The notes below the pieces were generated by a model, which saw only the letters and a program-made list of their open reading frames with translations, made no database searches and was not told the origin of the DNA. Below are positions 6,783-15,471 of a DNA stretch of 64,000 nt, one piece after another (the stretch's first letter is position 1; each line of letters opens with the position of its first letter). The stretch is from Phenylobacterium sp. GTDB taxonomy: Bacteria > Pseudomonadota > Alphaproteobacteria > Caulobacterales > Caulobacteraceae. The stretch covers positions 186,001 to 250,000 of the forward strand of contig NZ_JAHBYD010000001.1 of assembly GCF_019636135.1 (NCBI RefSeq), written 5' to 3'. A program made the position numbers and the translations under genes.

Positions 6783-9494
6783 TCAGAAGCGCTTGGTGAC
6801 CGAGACGCCGTAGAGGCGCGGGTCCAGCAGGATCACTTCGCGCGTCGAGCCCACGTTCTCGTCGGCGATGTCGAAGCCCACGATGGTGTCGCGATTGCGG
6901 ATGTTCTTCACGAACGCCTGGACCGACAGGTCATGCTCGGGGACATCCACGATCAGGCTGGCGTTGAGGTTGTCCCAGGCGCGGATCCTGTCGAAGGCGG
7001 CGTTGTTGTAGCGCATCATCGTCGAGGACTGGCGGTAGTAGTCGCCGCGCAGCGTGGCGCTCCAGCCGTTGGCGAAGTCCCAGCGGTATTGGGCGCCCAG
7101 GGCCACGGTCCACCTGGGCGCGTTGGGCAGGTCGGCGCCCCTGAGGTCCTGGATCACGCCCTCGCCGGAGCCATTGGAATAGAGCGCGACGTCGGCGCCG
7201 TAGCCGTGGACCCCTGCCGACAGCGCGGCCGCCGTGGCCGGCGCGATCCCCGCCGAGGTGAGCAGGGTGGTGAGCGCCGCCGGACCGCTGCAGGCCGCGG
7301 CGCCCAGCGCCGCCGGTCCCGCCGCCTGCTGCAGCACCGCGGCGACGCCCTGGGCGTTCAGGATGCAGCCGCCGGCCGAGGAATTGGCGTAGATGTAGGT
7401 CGCGTCGCCCTGGGTCCGGTTGAAGGTGTCGACGCCGCGGCCGTCCTTGATGCGGGTGTCCAGGTAGCCGATGTTGGCGTTGAGGCGCAGGCCGTCCACC
7501 GGCGCCCACACGCTCTCGAACTCCAGGCCCTTGATGGATGCGTCGATGTTCTCGTTGAAGATCGAGCGGTTCACGCTGCGGCCGATCTGGTAGCCCTTGT
7601 AGTCGTAGTGGAAGGCCGTGAGGTTGAGCAGCAGTCGGCCGTCCAGCAGCGTGTTCTTGGCTCCCACCTCGATCGCGTTGACGAACTCGGGATCGTACGA
7701 GGCGGCCAGGCCCAGCGCGACCACGCCCGGCGGGTTGAAGCCGCCGCCCTTGTAGCCCTTGGCGTAGGACGCGTAGACCAGGGTGTCGTCGGTGAACGGC
7801 AGGTCGGGCGACCAGTCGACGTTGAAGCGGCCCGTCAATTCCTTGAAGCGGACGTCCTGGTAGGGGCCGTAGACCGGCCCGCGGCCGGCCGCGAACAGCG
7901 TGGCGCCCGAGCCTCGCGTGCGCTTCTTGTCGTCGGTGTAACGCAGGCCCACCGTGATGCGCAGGTCGTCGGCCGCCTTCCAGTAGACCTCGCCGAAAGC
8001 CGCCTTCGAGGTCAGCTCATACTGGGTCTGGTTGACGAAGTAGTTGTGGCCCGTGAAGTCGGGACTGCTCAGCGGGTCGACGTAGGCGGCGGGCTGGATG
8101 ACCCGCACCGCCGCGGTGGCGATGTTCGACGCGAAGTAGGCGAGGGAGTCGGTCTTGTAGTCGAGGTAGATGCCGCCGACGTTGAAGTTGACCGGCCCGT
8201 CGAAGTCGGACTGCAGCCGCAGCTCCTGCGTCCACTGCTCGGCGTGGCCTCGTCCGCCCGACTGGCTCTGGGCGCGGTCGGTCGCGCCGAACTGCCCGTC
8301 GGTCAGGATGCCGCCGGGGGCCAGCGGGGAGGCGGCGAACGGGACCGAGGCGCGCACGGCGCCGAAGTCGCCCAGGCTGTAGGTCTCGTTCTCGTTGTAG
8401 CTGGACAGCGAGGTGACCTTGAGCGCGTCGGTCGCATCCCACTCCAGATTGAGCTCATAGATGTCGGCCCGCGGCCGGTAGACCGGACGGCCGAACACTT
8501 CGACCTCGCGCAGGTTGCGCGAGACCGTCTTGCCGCCGAACGCGTCGACGGCCTGGATGCCCACCAGGCGTCCGACGATGCCGGGGAAGGTGGCCAGGTA
8601 GTTGGTCGACCCGTAGCTCGCGTCGTCGAAGACCGAGACCGGCAGGCAGCCCGAGGTGAGCGCCGCCTGCGCCGCGCCCGTCGGCACGCCGCGCACGGTG
8701 GCGGGGCCCGGGTCCTTGGCGCAGAGCTGCTTGCGCGCGCCGCGGCTGTCGTCCTCGGCGAACGTGTCCCAGAGCAGGAAGCCGCGCAGCCGCGCGCCGG
8801 GCTCGAAGGCCAGCGTCACGCGGCCGGCCCAGATCTGGCGGCTGTCGATGTCCTGGCCGTTCAGGGTGTTCGTCGTGTAGCCGTCGCGGTCCAGGCCGAA
8901 CGCGGCGATGCGCAGGGCGACCTTGTCCCCGAAGGGCAGGTTCAGGAAACCCTGGTGCTTCATGCTGTGGTAGTTGCCGAACTCGGCGGTGATCCCGGCC
9001 TGGAAGTCGCCCTGCACCGGCTTGTTGGTGATCACGTTCACGACGCCGCCGGTGGCGTTGCGGCCGTAGAGCGTGCCCTGCGGCCCGCGCAGCACCTCGA
9101 CGCGCTCCACGTCGTAGAACTCGGCGTCGGCGGCCCGGTTGGTGGTCAGCGGCACGTTGTTGTGGTGGATGCCCACGCCGTCGTCGCCGCCAGTGGCCAC
9201 GAGCTGGGCGCCAATGCCGCGGATCTGGAAGTTGGTGCGCAGGGACCGGCGGGTGAAGGTGAGGTTCGGCACCGACTGGACGAGGTTGCCCGCCCCGTCG
9301 ATCCCCTGGGCCTTCAGCGCCTGCTGCGAGAAGGCCGAGACGGCGATCGGCACGTCCTGGACCGACTCCTGGCGCTTCTGTGCGGTGACGATCAGCTCTT
9401 CGAGAACGGAGTCGCCTTCCGCGGCCGCCACGCCCTGCGGGCACATGGCCGCGAGCGCCGCGACCGACGCCGAGACAAGCCAGGTTCTGGCCAT
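6783..9494 (-). CDS. TonB-dependent outer-membrane receptor (copy 1)
   Basis: 903 residues with an N-terminal signal peptide (hydrophobic to about residue 24, AAEGD after it). The plug domain carries EELIVTAQKRQESVQDVP, VERVEVLRGPQGTLYGRNA and GGVVNVITNKP, standard for receptors of this class. The rest is beta-barrel, ending in the aromatic residue of SVTKRF. Such receptors import large or poorly diffusing molecules using TonB energy. The regulon operator upstream (site 4) suggests it takes up the substrate of this pathway and not iron. It shares the window with a second receptor at 12888. Confidence 0.93.
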   Translation of the reverse strand: MARTWLVSASVAALAAMCPQGVAAAEGDSVLEELIVTAQKRQESVQDVPIAVSAFSQQALKAQGIDGAGNLVQSVPNLTFTRRSLRTNFQIRGIGAQLVATGGDDGVGIHHNNVPLTTNRAADAEFYDVERVEVLRGPQGTLYGRNATGGVVNVITNKPVQGDFQAGITAEFGNYHSMKHQGFLNLPFGDKVALRIAAFGLDRDGYTTNTLNGQDIDSRQIWAGRVTLAFEPGARLRGFLLWDTFAEDDSRGARKQLCAKDPGPATVRGVPTGAAQAALTSGCLPVSVFDDASYGSTNYLATFPGIVGRLVGIQAVDAFGGKTVSRNLREVEVFGRPVYRPRADIYELNLEWDATDALKVTSLSSYNENETYSLGDFGAVRASVPFAASPLAPGGILTDGQFGATDRAQSQSGGRGHAEQWTQELRLQSDFDGPVNFNVGGIYLDYKTDSLAYFASNIATAAVRVIQPAAYVDPLSSPDFTGHNYFVNQTQYELTSKAAFGEVYWKAADDLRITVGLRYTDDKKRTRGSGATLFAAGRGPVYGPYQDVRFKELTGRFNVDWSPDLPFTDDTLVYASYAKGYKGGGFNPPGVVALGLAASYDPEFVNAIEVGAKNTLLDGRLLLNLTAFHYDYKGYQIGRSVNRSIFNENIDASIKGLEFESVWAPVDGLRLNANIGYLDTRIKDGRGVDTFNRTQGDATYIYANSSAGGCILNAQGVAAVLQQAAGPAALGAAACSGPAALTTLLTSAGIAPATAAALSAGVHGYGADVALYSNGSGEGVIQDLRGADLPNAPRWTVALGAQYRWDFANGWSATLRGDYYRQSSTMMRYNNAAFDRIRAWDNLNASLIVDVPEHDLSVQAFVKNIRNRDTIVGFDIADENVGSTREVILLDPRLYGVSVTKRF

Positions 9495-9600
9495 CTGAAT
9501 CCCCCCTGTTGCTTAAGACCCGGCTCTCTGCAGACGGAGCCGTTGGCGTTTCGCACCCGCGGTCGGATGCGGCTCCAGCGTCGCCACGGGGCCGGCCCGT

Positions 9601-9642
9601 CACAAGCGAAACGCATGATCGGATAGGTGATGTGGGTTCACC
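9601..9642 (-). promoter_or_regulatory. LysR-type operator/promoter of TonB receptor 1 (site 4)
   Basis: CACAAGCGAAAC (9601-9612), 14 nt, then the dyad GGTGA-N7-TCACC (9626-9642). On the minus strand this is dyad, 14 nt, GTTTCGCTTGTG, about 107 nt before the receptor ATG. The spacer end GGATAG is nearly identical to that of site 7. Confidence 0.75.
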
Positions 9643-9656
9643 GATCCGGCCGTCGG

Positions 9657-9695
9657 CCAGGGATCAGGGCCAGGGATCAGGGCCAGGGATCAGGG
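9657..9695. repeat. three perfect tandem copies of a 13-bp unit
   Basis: CCAGGGATCAGGG is repeated three times without a mismatch. The array overlaps the last bases of the SDR gene (stop at 9690-9692) and lies between that stop and the divergent receptor promoter. It may be a slippage-prone microsatellite or a protein-binding array. No function is assigned. Confidence 0.9.
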
Positions 9696-10478
9696 ATTGA
9701 GCGGCAGCGTCCGCGCGCGCAGCCGGCGCATGCCCGCGAGCCAGCGGTCGTAGTCGGCGGCCTTGCGCTGCATGTAGCCGGCGACCTGCGGGTGCGGGAG
9801 GATCAGGAACCGCTCGGCCTCCAGGCCCGCGATCACGCTGTCCGCGACCGCCTCGGGGCTCAGGACGCCGTCCGGCCGGTTCGCGCCCTGGCGGCTGTTG
9901 CGCAGCATCGCCGTGTCCACGCCCTGCGGGCACAGGATCGAAACCCGCACGCCCTGGTCGCCGTGGGTGATGGCGATCGCCTCGGCCAGTCCCACCGCGG
10001 CGTGCTTGGTGGTGGAATAGACGGTCCCGCCCACCTGGGAGAGCAGGCCGGCCGCCGAGATCGTCTGCAGCAGGTAGCCCTCGCCCCGGGCGACCATGCC
10101 GGGCAGCACGGCGCGCGCCGCGTGGACGTGGGCCATCACGTTGATGCGCCAGAGCCTGTCCCAGGCCGCGTCGGTCGCCGAGGCGGCCCAGGCCGGATCG
10201 GGGTCGGCGTCGCCCACGCCGGCGTTCGAGCAGAAGAGGTCGATGCGGCCGTTGCGGGCCTCCACGTCGGCGACCAGCGCCTCGACGGCGGCGCGGTCGG
10301 CGACGTCCACGGGATAGGCGACCCCGCCCACGGCCCCGGCGACGCGGCCGGCGCCCTCGGCGTTGCGGTCGGCCACGGCGATGAAGGCCGCGCCCTCCCG
10401 GCGGAAGCGATGGCACAGCGCAGCGCCGATGCCCTCGGCCCCGCCGGTGACCACCACGACCTTGCCCGCCACCTTCAT
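9690..10478 (-). CDS. short-chain dehydrogenase/reductase (SDR), copy B
   Basis: 262 residues from ATG 10478 (MKVAGKVVVVTGGAEGIG). It shows TGGAEGIG for cofactor binding, SNAGVG, a Ser in ISAAGLLSQ and the catalytic pair in VYSTTK. After the Rossmann core an extended tail (VAGYMQRKAADYDRWLAGM) resembles SDRs acting on bulky substrates. It has its own operator copy (site 5) and follows the LysR gene on the same strand. The stop codon lies inside a 13-bp tandem repeat, so the C-terminal residues could vary between strains. Confidence 0.88.
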   Translation of the reverse strand: MKVAGKVVVVTGGAEGIGAALCHRFRREGAAFIAVADRNAEGAGRVAGAVGGVAYPVDVADRAAVEALVADVEARNGRIDLFCSNAGVGDADPDPAWAASATDAAWDRLWRINVMAHVHAARAVLPGMVARGEGYLLQTISAAGLLSQVGGTVYSTTKHAAVGLAEAIAITHGDQGVRVSILCPQGVDTAMLRNSRQGANRPDGVLSPEAVADSVIAGLEAERFLILPHPQVAGYMQRKAADYDRWLAGMRRLRARTLPLNP

Positions 10479-10529
10479 GCCGCTTCCCCGCGTCGCCGTG
10501 GGGCTGCTCTGCGGCGGGCGCGGGGACGC

Positions 10530-10571
10530 CACAAGCGAAACGGGCCGGACGATCGGTGAGCTACGCTCACC
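10530..10571 (-). promoter_or_regulatory. LysR-type operator/promoter of SDR B (site 5)
   Basis: CACAAGCGAAAC (10530-10541), 14 nt, then GGTGAGC-TAC-GCTCACC (10555-10571), the most symmetric dyad of the set with perfect 7-bp arms. The box begins 52 nt before the SDR ATG. The site lies just past the end of the LysR gene. Confidence 0.78.
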
Positions 10572-10579
10572 CTGGGACG

Positions 10580-11530
10580 CTACGGCCGGGCGAGTTCGCC
10601 CACGATCCAGCGGCGGAACGCGCGCAGGCTCACGCGGCCCTGGTCGTTCGGCCGGTGGACCAGCCAGTAGCTGCCGTTCGGATGACGGACCGGGATCGGC
10701 TGGTGCAGCGGCTGGCCGTCCCCCCGTCCGGAGACCAGGGGCTCGAGGCCCATCGCCACGCCGATCCCCTGCTCGGCCGCCTGCAGCGCGGTGGTGTAGC
10801 TGTCGACCCAGATCGTCTGCTTCGGCCTGACCTCGCCGGCGCCGGCCTCGCTGAACCACAACGGCCACGCCAGGGGATAGGTCGTCACCTGGATGAGCGT
10901 CGCGCGCTCCAGGTCCTGCGGCGTGGCCAGCTTCAGCTTCCGCGCGATCTCCGCCGTGCAGACCGGGGTGGTGAAGATGTCCATGAGATGGGTGGCGCTC
11001 AGCCCCGGCCAGTCGCCGTCGCCGGGGCAGATGGCGGCGTCGAACAGTTCGGTCTCGAAGTCGACGCCGCGGCTGACGTTCTCGATGGAGATCTCCACCG
11101 AGGGGTTGGCGGCCACGAAGCCGCCGAGTCGGGGCAGCAGCCAGGCCGAGGCGAAGGCGGGCACGACCGCCAGTTTCAGCCGGGTGTGCGAGGGCGCCAG
11201 GTCCTTGTGCGCGGTCGCCCGCGCGAGTTCGGTGAAGGCCCCGGCCGTGATCGCCGCCAGGGCGACGCCGGCGCGGGTGGGGCGCACCATCCGGTTCGCG
11301 CGGGTGAACAGCCGGTCGCCGATCACGCGCTCCAGGTTGCGGATCCGGTGGCTCACCGCCGACGGCGTCAGGTGCAGCGCCGTGGCGGCGGCGCGGAAGC
11401 TGCCCAGCCGCACGGCCCAGTCGAACGCCTGCAGCGACAAGAGCAGGGCCGAGGTGAGGTGCGTCGGTGCGCGCGGCGCTTCCACGGCGCGCTGCAGGCG
11501 AGGCGAGGTGGAGGTCGGGCTGTTGGGCAT
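10580..11530 (-). CDS. LysR-family transcriptional regulator (GcvA-like)
   Basis: 316 residues. The winged helix-turn-helix is at about 25-90 (LQAFDWAVRLGSFRAAATAL, TPSAVSHRIRNLE, RLFTRANR), preceded by an unusually long polar N-terminal tail. The rest is the inducer-binding domain. LysR proteins bind T-N11-A dyads and usually activate transcription when a pathway metabolite binds. It is the only regulator in this island, and six intact T-N11-A type dyads surround it, so it is the natural candidate controller. A weak CGCAAGCGGAGC match upstream of its own start (11536-11547) hints at autoregulation but lacks a proper dyad. Confidence 0.9.
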   Translation of the reverse strand: MPNSPTSTSPRLQRAVEAPRAPTHLTSALLLSLQAFDWAVRLGSFRAAATALHLTPSAVSHRIRNLERVIGDRLFTRANRMVRPTRAGVALAAITAGAFTELARATAHKDLAPSHTRLKLAVVPAFASAWLLPRLGGFVAANPSVEISIENVSRGVDFETELFDAAICPGDGDWPGLSATHLMDIFTTPVCTAEIARKLKLATPQDLERATLIQVTTYPLAWPLWFSEAGAGEVRPKQTIWVDSYTTALQAAEQGIGVAMGLEPLVSGRGDGQPLHQPIPVRHPNGSYWLVHRPNDQGRVSLRAFRRWIVGELARP

Positions 11531-11598
11531 CGCGTCGCAAGCGGAGCCCCGCCGGACGTTCAGGTCAAGCCGCGCGGTGCGTCGGATCCCACCGCATC

Positions 11599-11640
11599 GA
11601 TGAACCTGGTTCAGCTATTCGGGCCCCTGTTTCGCTTGTG
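11599..11640 (+). promoter_or_regulatory. LysR-type operator/promoter of the second Rieske operon (site 6)
   Basis: Dyad GATGA-N7-TCAGC with perfect TGAACC-T-GGTTCA arms (11599-11615), 14 nt, then GTTTCGCTTGTG (11629-11640). It lies 71 nt before the ATG at 11711. The distance of about 30 nt from dyad centre to CTTGTG fits a LysR recognition site near -65 with CTTGTG as a -35 element (inference). Confidence 0.75.
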
Positions 11641-11710
11641 GATCGAGGCCTTGTGACGCGTTCTCGGACCCATCGTTTCGCCCCCCCGAGCGCAGGGACC
11701 TTCGCCGCAA

Positions 11711-12832
11711 ATGACGACGCTGCTCGCCGAGACCGAGGTCGTCGCCCGGGTCTTCGACCACATCGACCACGGCACCACCGACCTCAGCGCCGACACCTGG
11801 CGCGAGCCGGTGGCCAACTACCTCTCGCCCGAGCGTTTCCAGGCCGAACTAGCGCTGATGCGACGCACGCCGACGCCCTTCTGCCCCTCGGCCATGCTGC
11901 GGGGGCCGGGCTCGTACCTGGCGCGCAGCGCCGCGGGCGTGCCGCTGGTGGCCGTCCGCGGGTCGGACGGCGTCGTGCGCGCGTTCCGCAACGCCTGCCG
12001 GCACCGGGGCGCGCAGGTGGCCTGCGGGGCGGGCCAGCAGAAGTCGTTCGTCTGCCCCTATCACGGCTGGACCTACGGCCTGGACGGCGCGCTGCGCGGC
12101 GTCCCTGGCGAACACGGCTTCCCCGGCCTGGACAAGGGCGCGCACGGCCTGGCGCCGGTCAGGGCCCATGAACACGGCGGGCTGGTCTACATCACCCAGG
12201 AGCCGGCCGAAGGCGACGACGCGGCCTATGTGGCGACCCTGCCGACGCTGTTCGGGCCGACCTACGAGCTGGTGTCGGACGTGCTGCGCGAGACCCGGGC
12301 GAACTGGAAGATCTGCGCCGAGGGCTTCCTCGAGGGCTACCACATCTACGCGACCCACCGGGACACCTTCTACCCGGCCCAGTACGACAACCTCGCCGTC
12401 ATCGAGACCTTCGACCGCAACAGCCGGGTGACCTTCCCGTACCGCACGATCGAGCGCCTGCGCGGCGCGCCGCAGGACACGTGGAACACCGAGAGCAAGC
12501 TCACCTACCTCTACCACCTGTTCCCGAACGTGATGATCGCCACCCTGCCGAAGCGGATCCTGATGGTGGTGCTGGAACCCGTGCATCCGGGGCTCACCCA
12601 CTACCACCGCTACACCCTGGCCCGCGCCGAGGACCTCGCGGCGCACCGCGACGCGATCGACAAGGGCGTCGCCTTCGGCCTGGAGGGCGAGAAGGAGGAC
12701 CGGATGATCGTGGAGTCCATCCAGCGGGGCCTTGCGAGCCAGGGCAACGACGCCTTCGTGTTCGGCCGCTTCGAGGGGGCCATCACCCACTTCCATCGCA
12801 ACCTGCACGCCGTGTTGGCCGACACGGCCTGA
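11711..12832 (+). CDS. Rieske [2Fe-2S] oxygenase alpha subunit (copy 2)
   Basis: 373 residues, a clear full-length paralogue of the minus-strand gene at 3025-4143: WREPVANYLS, MRRTPTPFCPSA and FPNVMIATLPKR are shared. Rieske ligands are in ACRHRGAQVAC and CPYHGWTYG. The iron site EGFLEGYHIYATH again has Glu at the bridging position. The differing segment between the two His (IYAT versus IRQT) and a divergent middle region suggest different substrates or positions of attack. It is first in an operon with a TonB receptor and an MFS_2 transporter. The start follows CGCCGCAA, a weak ribosome binding site. Confidence 0.9.
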   Translation: MTTLLAETEVVARVFDHIDHGTTDLSADTWREPVANYLSPERFQAELALMRRTPTPFCPSAMLRGPGSYLARSAAGVPLVAVRGSDGVVRAFRNACRHRGAQVACGAGQQKSFVCPYHGWTYGLDGALRGVPGEHGFPGLDKGAHGLAPVRAHEHGGLVYITQEPAEGDDAAYVATLPTLFGPTYELVSDVLRETRANWKICAEGFLEGYHIYATHRDTFYPAQYDNLAVIETFDRNSRVTFPYRTIERLRGAPQDTWNTESKLTYLYHLFPNVMIATLPKRILMVVLEPVHPGLTHYHRYTLARAEDLAAHRDAIDKGVAFGLEGEKEDRMIVESIQRGLASQGNDAFVFGRFEGAITHFHRNLHAVLADTA

Positions 12833-12887
12833 CGACCTCCGCGCAATGGCGCGGAGCAGAAGAACAGACGACAAAAAGGGGGAAACC

Positions 12888-15464
12888 ATGCGGAAACAAT
12901 CCGCCCCGGCGCAGTCGCGCCTCGCGTTCCTGATGACCAGCGTCGCGTTCGCAGGCGCCGTGACGCCGGCCCTGGCGGCCGACGCCCCGGCCGCCGTCGA
13001 GGAGGTGGTCGTCACCGCCCGCCGCGTCGAGGAGAACATCCAGAAGGTGCCGGTGGCCGTCACCGCCATCGGCGGCGAGGCCGTGAAGGAGCGCGGCATC
13101 GTCAGCGTCACCGACGTGATGTTCGCTGCGCCCTCGGTGCAGATGACCACGGCGCTGGGGCGCCTCTCGGGCGCCTTTTCGATCCGCGGCCTGGCCGGCG
13201 GCACCCAGGTCTATTTCGCGGAGATCCCCGGCGGCCCGACCGAGAGCGCCGCGCCGTTCTACGACATCGCCAACATCCAGGTGCTGAACGGGCCCCAGGG
13301 CACGCTGTTCGGCCGCGCCAACACCGCCGGCGCCGTGCTCGTCACCCCGGCGCGTCCGGACCTCGACAGCCTCGCGGGCTCGCTGGACGTCGCCCAGGGC
13401 GGCCTGGGCCTCAGCCGCATCACCGGGGTGCTGAACGTCCCGATCATCAAGGACGAGCTCGCGGTCCGGATCGCCGCCCACCGCAACCATCTGGACGGCT
13501 ACACCAAGACGCTCGGCAGTTCCGACCGCCTCAACGAGACCAATACGGAGAATGCGCGGATCAGCGCGGAGTGGCGCAAGGGCTGGTTCCGCACCTATTC
13601 GGTGTTCGACTACTACGACGTCGACCAGGCCCCGGGCGCGCCGATCCTCTCGGCGATCAACACCAGCCTCGCCATCTTCAACCTGCCGGCCAGCATCGAT
13701 GCGCCCAATGGGCTGACCGTAGGGACCGCGACCTTCGGCGCCGTCTGCGGCCAGGCCGTGGCGGCCGGCCTGTCGCCCAACGTCAACGCCTGCATCGACC
13801 AGCGCCTGCGGATCGCGGCGACCTTCCGCCCGGCGCTGGAGGCCGAGTTCGCGCGCACCAGCCAGGGCGGCGACGCCGTGCGCTCGACACCGCATGACCC
13901 CTCGCTCGACCTGCGTGAGACGCTCCGCAAGCTGACCTTCGTGAACCAGTCCGAGATCGACTTCGGGAAGGTGTGGCTGACCACCGTCACCCTGCGCAAC
14001 ATCTTCGGCTTCCAGGCCGCGAAGGGCGCCACGCTCTGGAACACAGACGGCCTGGGCGGCCTGATCCAGAACACACTCTCGGTCTCGCCCTCGGCCGCCT
14101 ACGCGTTCACGGTCTCGGGCCAGCAGGTCGGCAACCGGGTCGTCTTCGGCGTCGGCCCCTACCAGAAGGTCTACACCAACGAGACCCAGCTCCGGGGCGA
14201 GGTGGGCGACGGCCTGCTGGTCTGGAGCCTGGGCGGGTTCTATCAGCGCGCGCCGGGGGTTCAGAACTCCGAAGGCGTGCGCAACATGAACCGGGTCAAC
14301 TCGGGCGTGACGCTGGCGACGCTGGGCTACAACCCCTCGTTCCCGTTCCCGGACGGCGGCCTGACGACCCAGCGGGCGGTGAACGCCCAGGGCACGCTCA
14401 ACGTCAGCGGCGTGGCCCCTTTCCTCACCGCGCTCCACGTCACCGGCGGTGTCCGCAAGTCGTGGGACAAGGCCCTGGTGCTGTCCCGCACGGCGCTCAC
14501 CGACATCCCGACCGGCCGCATCGTCCCGGGCGCCCAGACGCGCAGCTTCACGAAGAGCGACGGCTACAACTCGACCCTGTCGCTCGACGCGCAGGTGACG
14601 TCCGATCTCCTCGTCTACGCCGCCACGCGCAAGGGATATCGGCCGGGCGGTGTGAACCTGGGCAGCCTGGCTGTCGGCCTGCCGAACTTCACGCCGACCT
14701 ATGCGCCGGAGTCGGTGCGCGACTACGAACTGGGCGCCAAGTTCGACTTCCGGCTGGGCTCGGCCGTCGGCCGCCTGAACGCCGCGGCCTATTCCACCAG
14801 GTACGGTGACATCCAGCGCACCTTCTCGGCCTCCGTGAACGGCATCGCGGTCAGCTACATCGTCAACGCCGCGGCCGCGAAGATCGATGGGCTGGAGCTG
14901 CAGGGCCAGCTCGTGTCGGGTCCCTGGAGCCTGTCGGCCAACTACGCCTACGCCGACGCGCGCTTCACCGACTATACCGCCGCCGACCCGTTCGGCCTGA
15001 TCCGGCCGGGCGACGCGCGTTGCCTGCCGCAGTCGACGGCGGCCCTCTGTCTGCTGGACCTGTCGGGCAATCCGTTCGCCAATGTCTCGAAGCACCAAGG
15101 CAGCGCGACGGCGAAATACGTCCTGCCCCTCGACGAGCAGCTGGGCGAGGCCAGCCTCCAGGCCACCGTCTACATGCAGTCGCGCCGCTACTTCAGCGAC
15201 ACCGCCGAGCGGACCGTGCAGCAGTACGGCGAGGTCACCCGCGATGCGATCTCGCAGAAGGCGTTCGAGCGCATCAACGTGCGCGCCGACTGGAAGCGGA
15301 TCGGCGGCGGGAACCTGAGCGCGGCCCTGTTCGTCAACAACCTGACGGACCGCAACTACGGCCTGACCACGATCACCCAGCTCCATTCGCTGGGGAACTC
15401 GGTGAAGATCTACGGCGAGCCGCGCACCTATGGCGTCGAGCTGCGCTACGCCTTCGGCGAATAG
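12888..15464 (+). CDS. TonB-dependent outer-membrane receptor (copy 2)
   Basis: 858 residues from ATG 12888, chosen because AAAAAGGGGGAAACC lies directly upstream and a signal peptide follows (cleavage probably after ALAAD). The plug carries VEEVVVTARRVEENIQKVPV and IQVLNGPQGTLFGRANTAG. The barrel is complete, but the last residues are RYAFGE, so the aromatic residue favoured by the BAM machinery is not terminal. It lies 55 nt after the Rieske gene in the same operon. Predicted cargo is the pathway substrate. The receptor differs strongly from copy 1, so each may import a different congener. Confidence 0.92.
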   Translation: MRKQSAPAQSRLAFLMTSVAFAGAVTPALAADAPAAVEEVVVTARRVEENIQKVPVAVTAIGGEAVKERGIVSVTDVMFAAPSVQMTTALGRLSGAFSIRGLAGGTQVYFAEIPGGPTESAAPFYDIANIQVLNGPQGTLFGRANTAGAVLVTPARPDLDSLAGSLDVAQGGLGLSRITGVLNVPIIKDELAVRIAAHRNHLDGYTKTLGSSDRLNETNTENARISAEWRKGWFRTYSVFDYYDVDQAPGAPILSAINTSLAIFNLPASIDAPNGLTVGTATFGAVCGQAVAAGLSPNVNACIDQRLRIAATFRPALEAEFARTSQGGDAVRSTPHDPSLDLRETLRKLTFVNQSEIDFGKVWLTTVTLRNIFGFQAAKGATLWNTDGLGGLIQNTLSVSPSAAYAFTVSGQQVGNRVVFGVGPYQKVYTNETQLRGEVGDGLLVWSLGGFYQRAPGVQNSEGVRNMNRVNSGVTLATLGYNPSFPFPDGGLTTQRAVNAQGTLNVSGVAPFLTALHVTGGVRKSWDKALVLSRTALTDIPTGRIVPGAQTRSFTKSDGYNSTLSLDAQVTSDLLVYAATRKGYRPGGVNLGSLAVGLPNFTPTYAPESVRDYELGAKFDFRLGSAVGRLNAAAYSTRYGDIQRTFSASVNGIAVSYIVNAAAAKIDGLELQGQLVSGPWSLSANYAYADARFTDYTAADPFGLIRPGDARCLPQSTAALCLLDLSGNPFANVSKHQGSATAKYVLPLDEQLGEASLQATVYMQSRRYFSDTAERTVQQYGEVTRDAISQKAFERINVRADWKRIGGGNLSAALFVNNLTDRNYGLTTITQLHSLGNSVKIYGEPRTYGVELRYAFGE

Positions 15465-15471
15465 GCGCGGC

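Noticed and set aside
6933..9626. 897-codon plus-strand frame opposite TonB receptor 1
   Set aside because: It is the mirror of the receptor gene; it is Val/Gly/Arg-rich with no domain.
9657..9695. Short regular repeat considered as a CRISPR remnant
   Set aside because: The 13-bp units are contiguous without spacers and no cas gene is present.
11536..11570. LysR autoregulatory copy of the operator
   Set aside because: The CAAGCGGAGC box is similar, but no TGA-N7-TCA dyad follows at the right distance, so it is not listed as a site.
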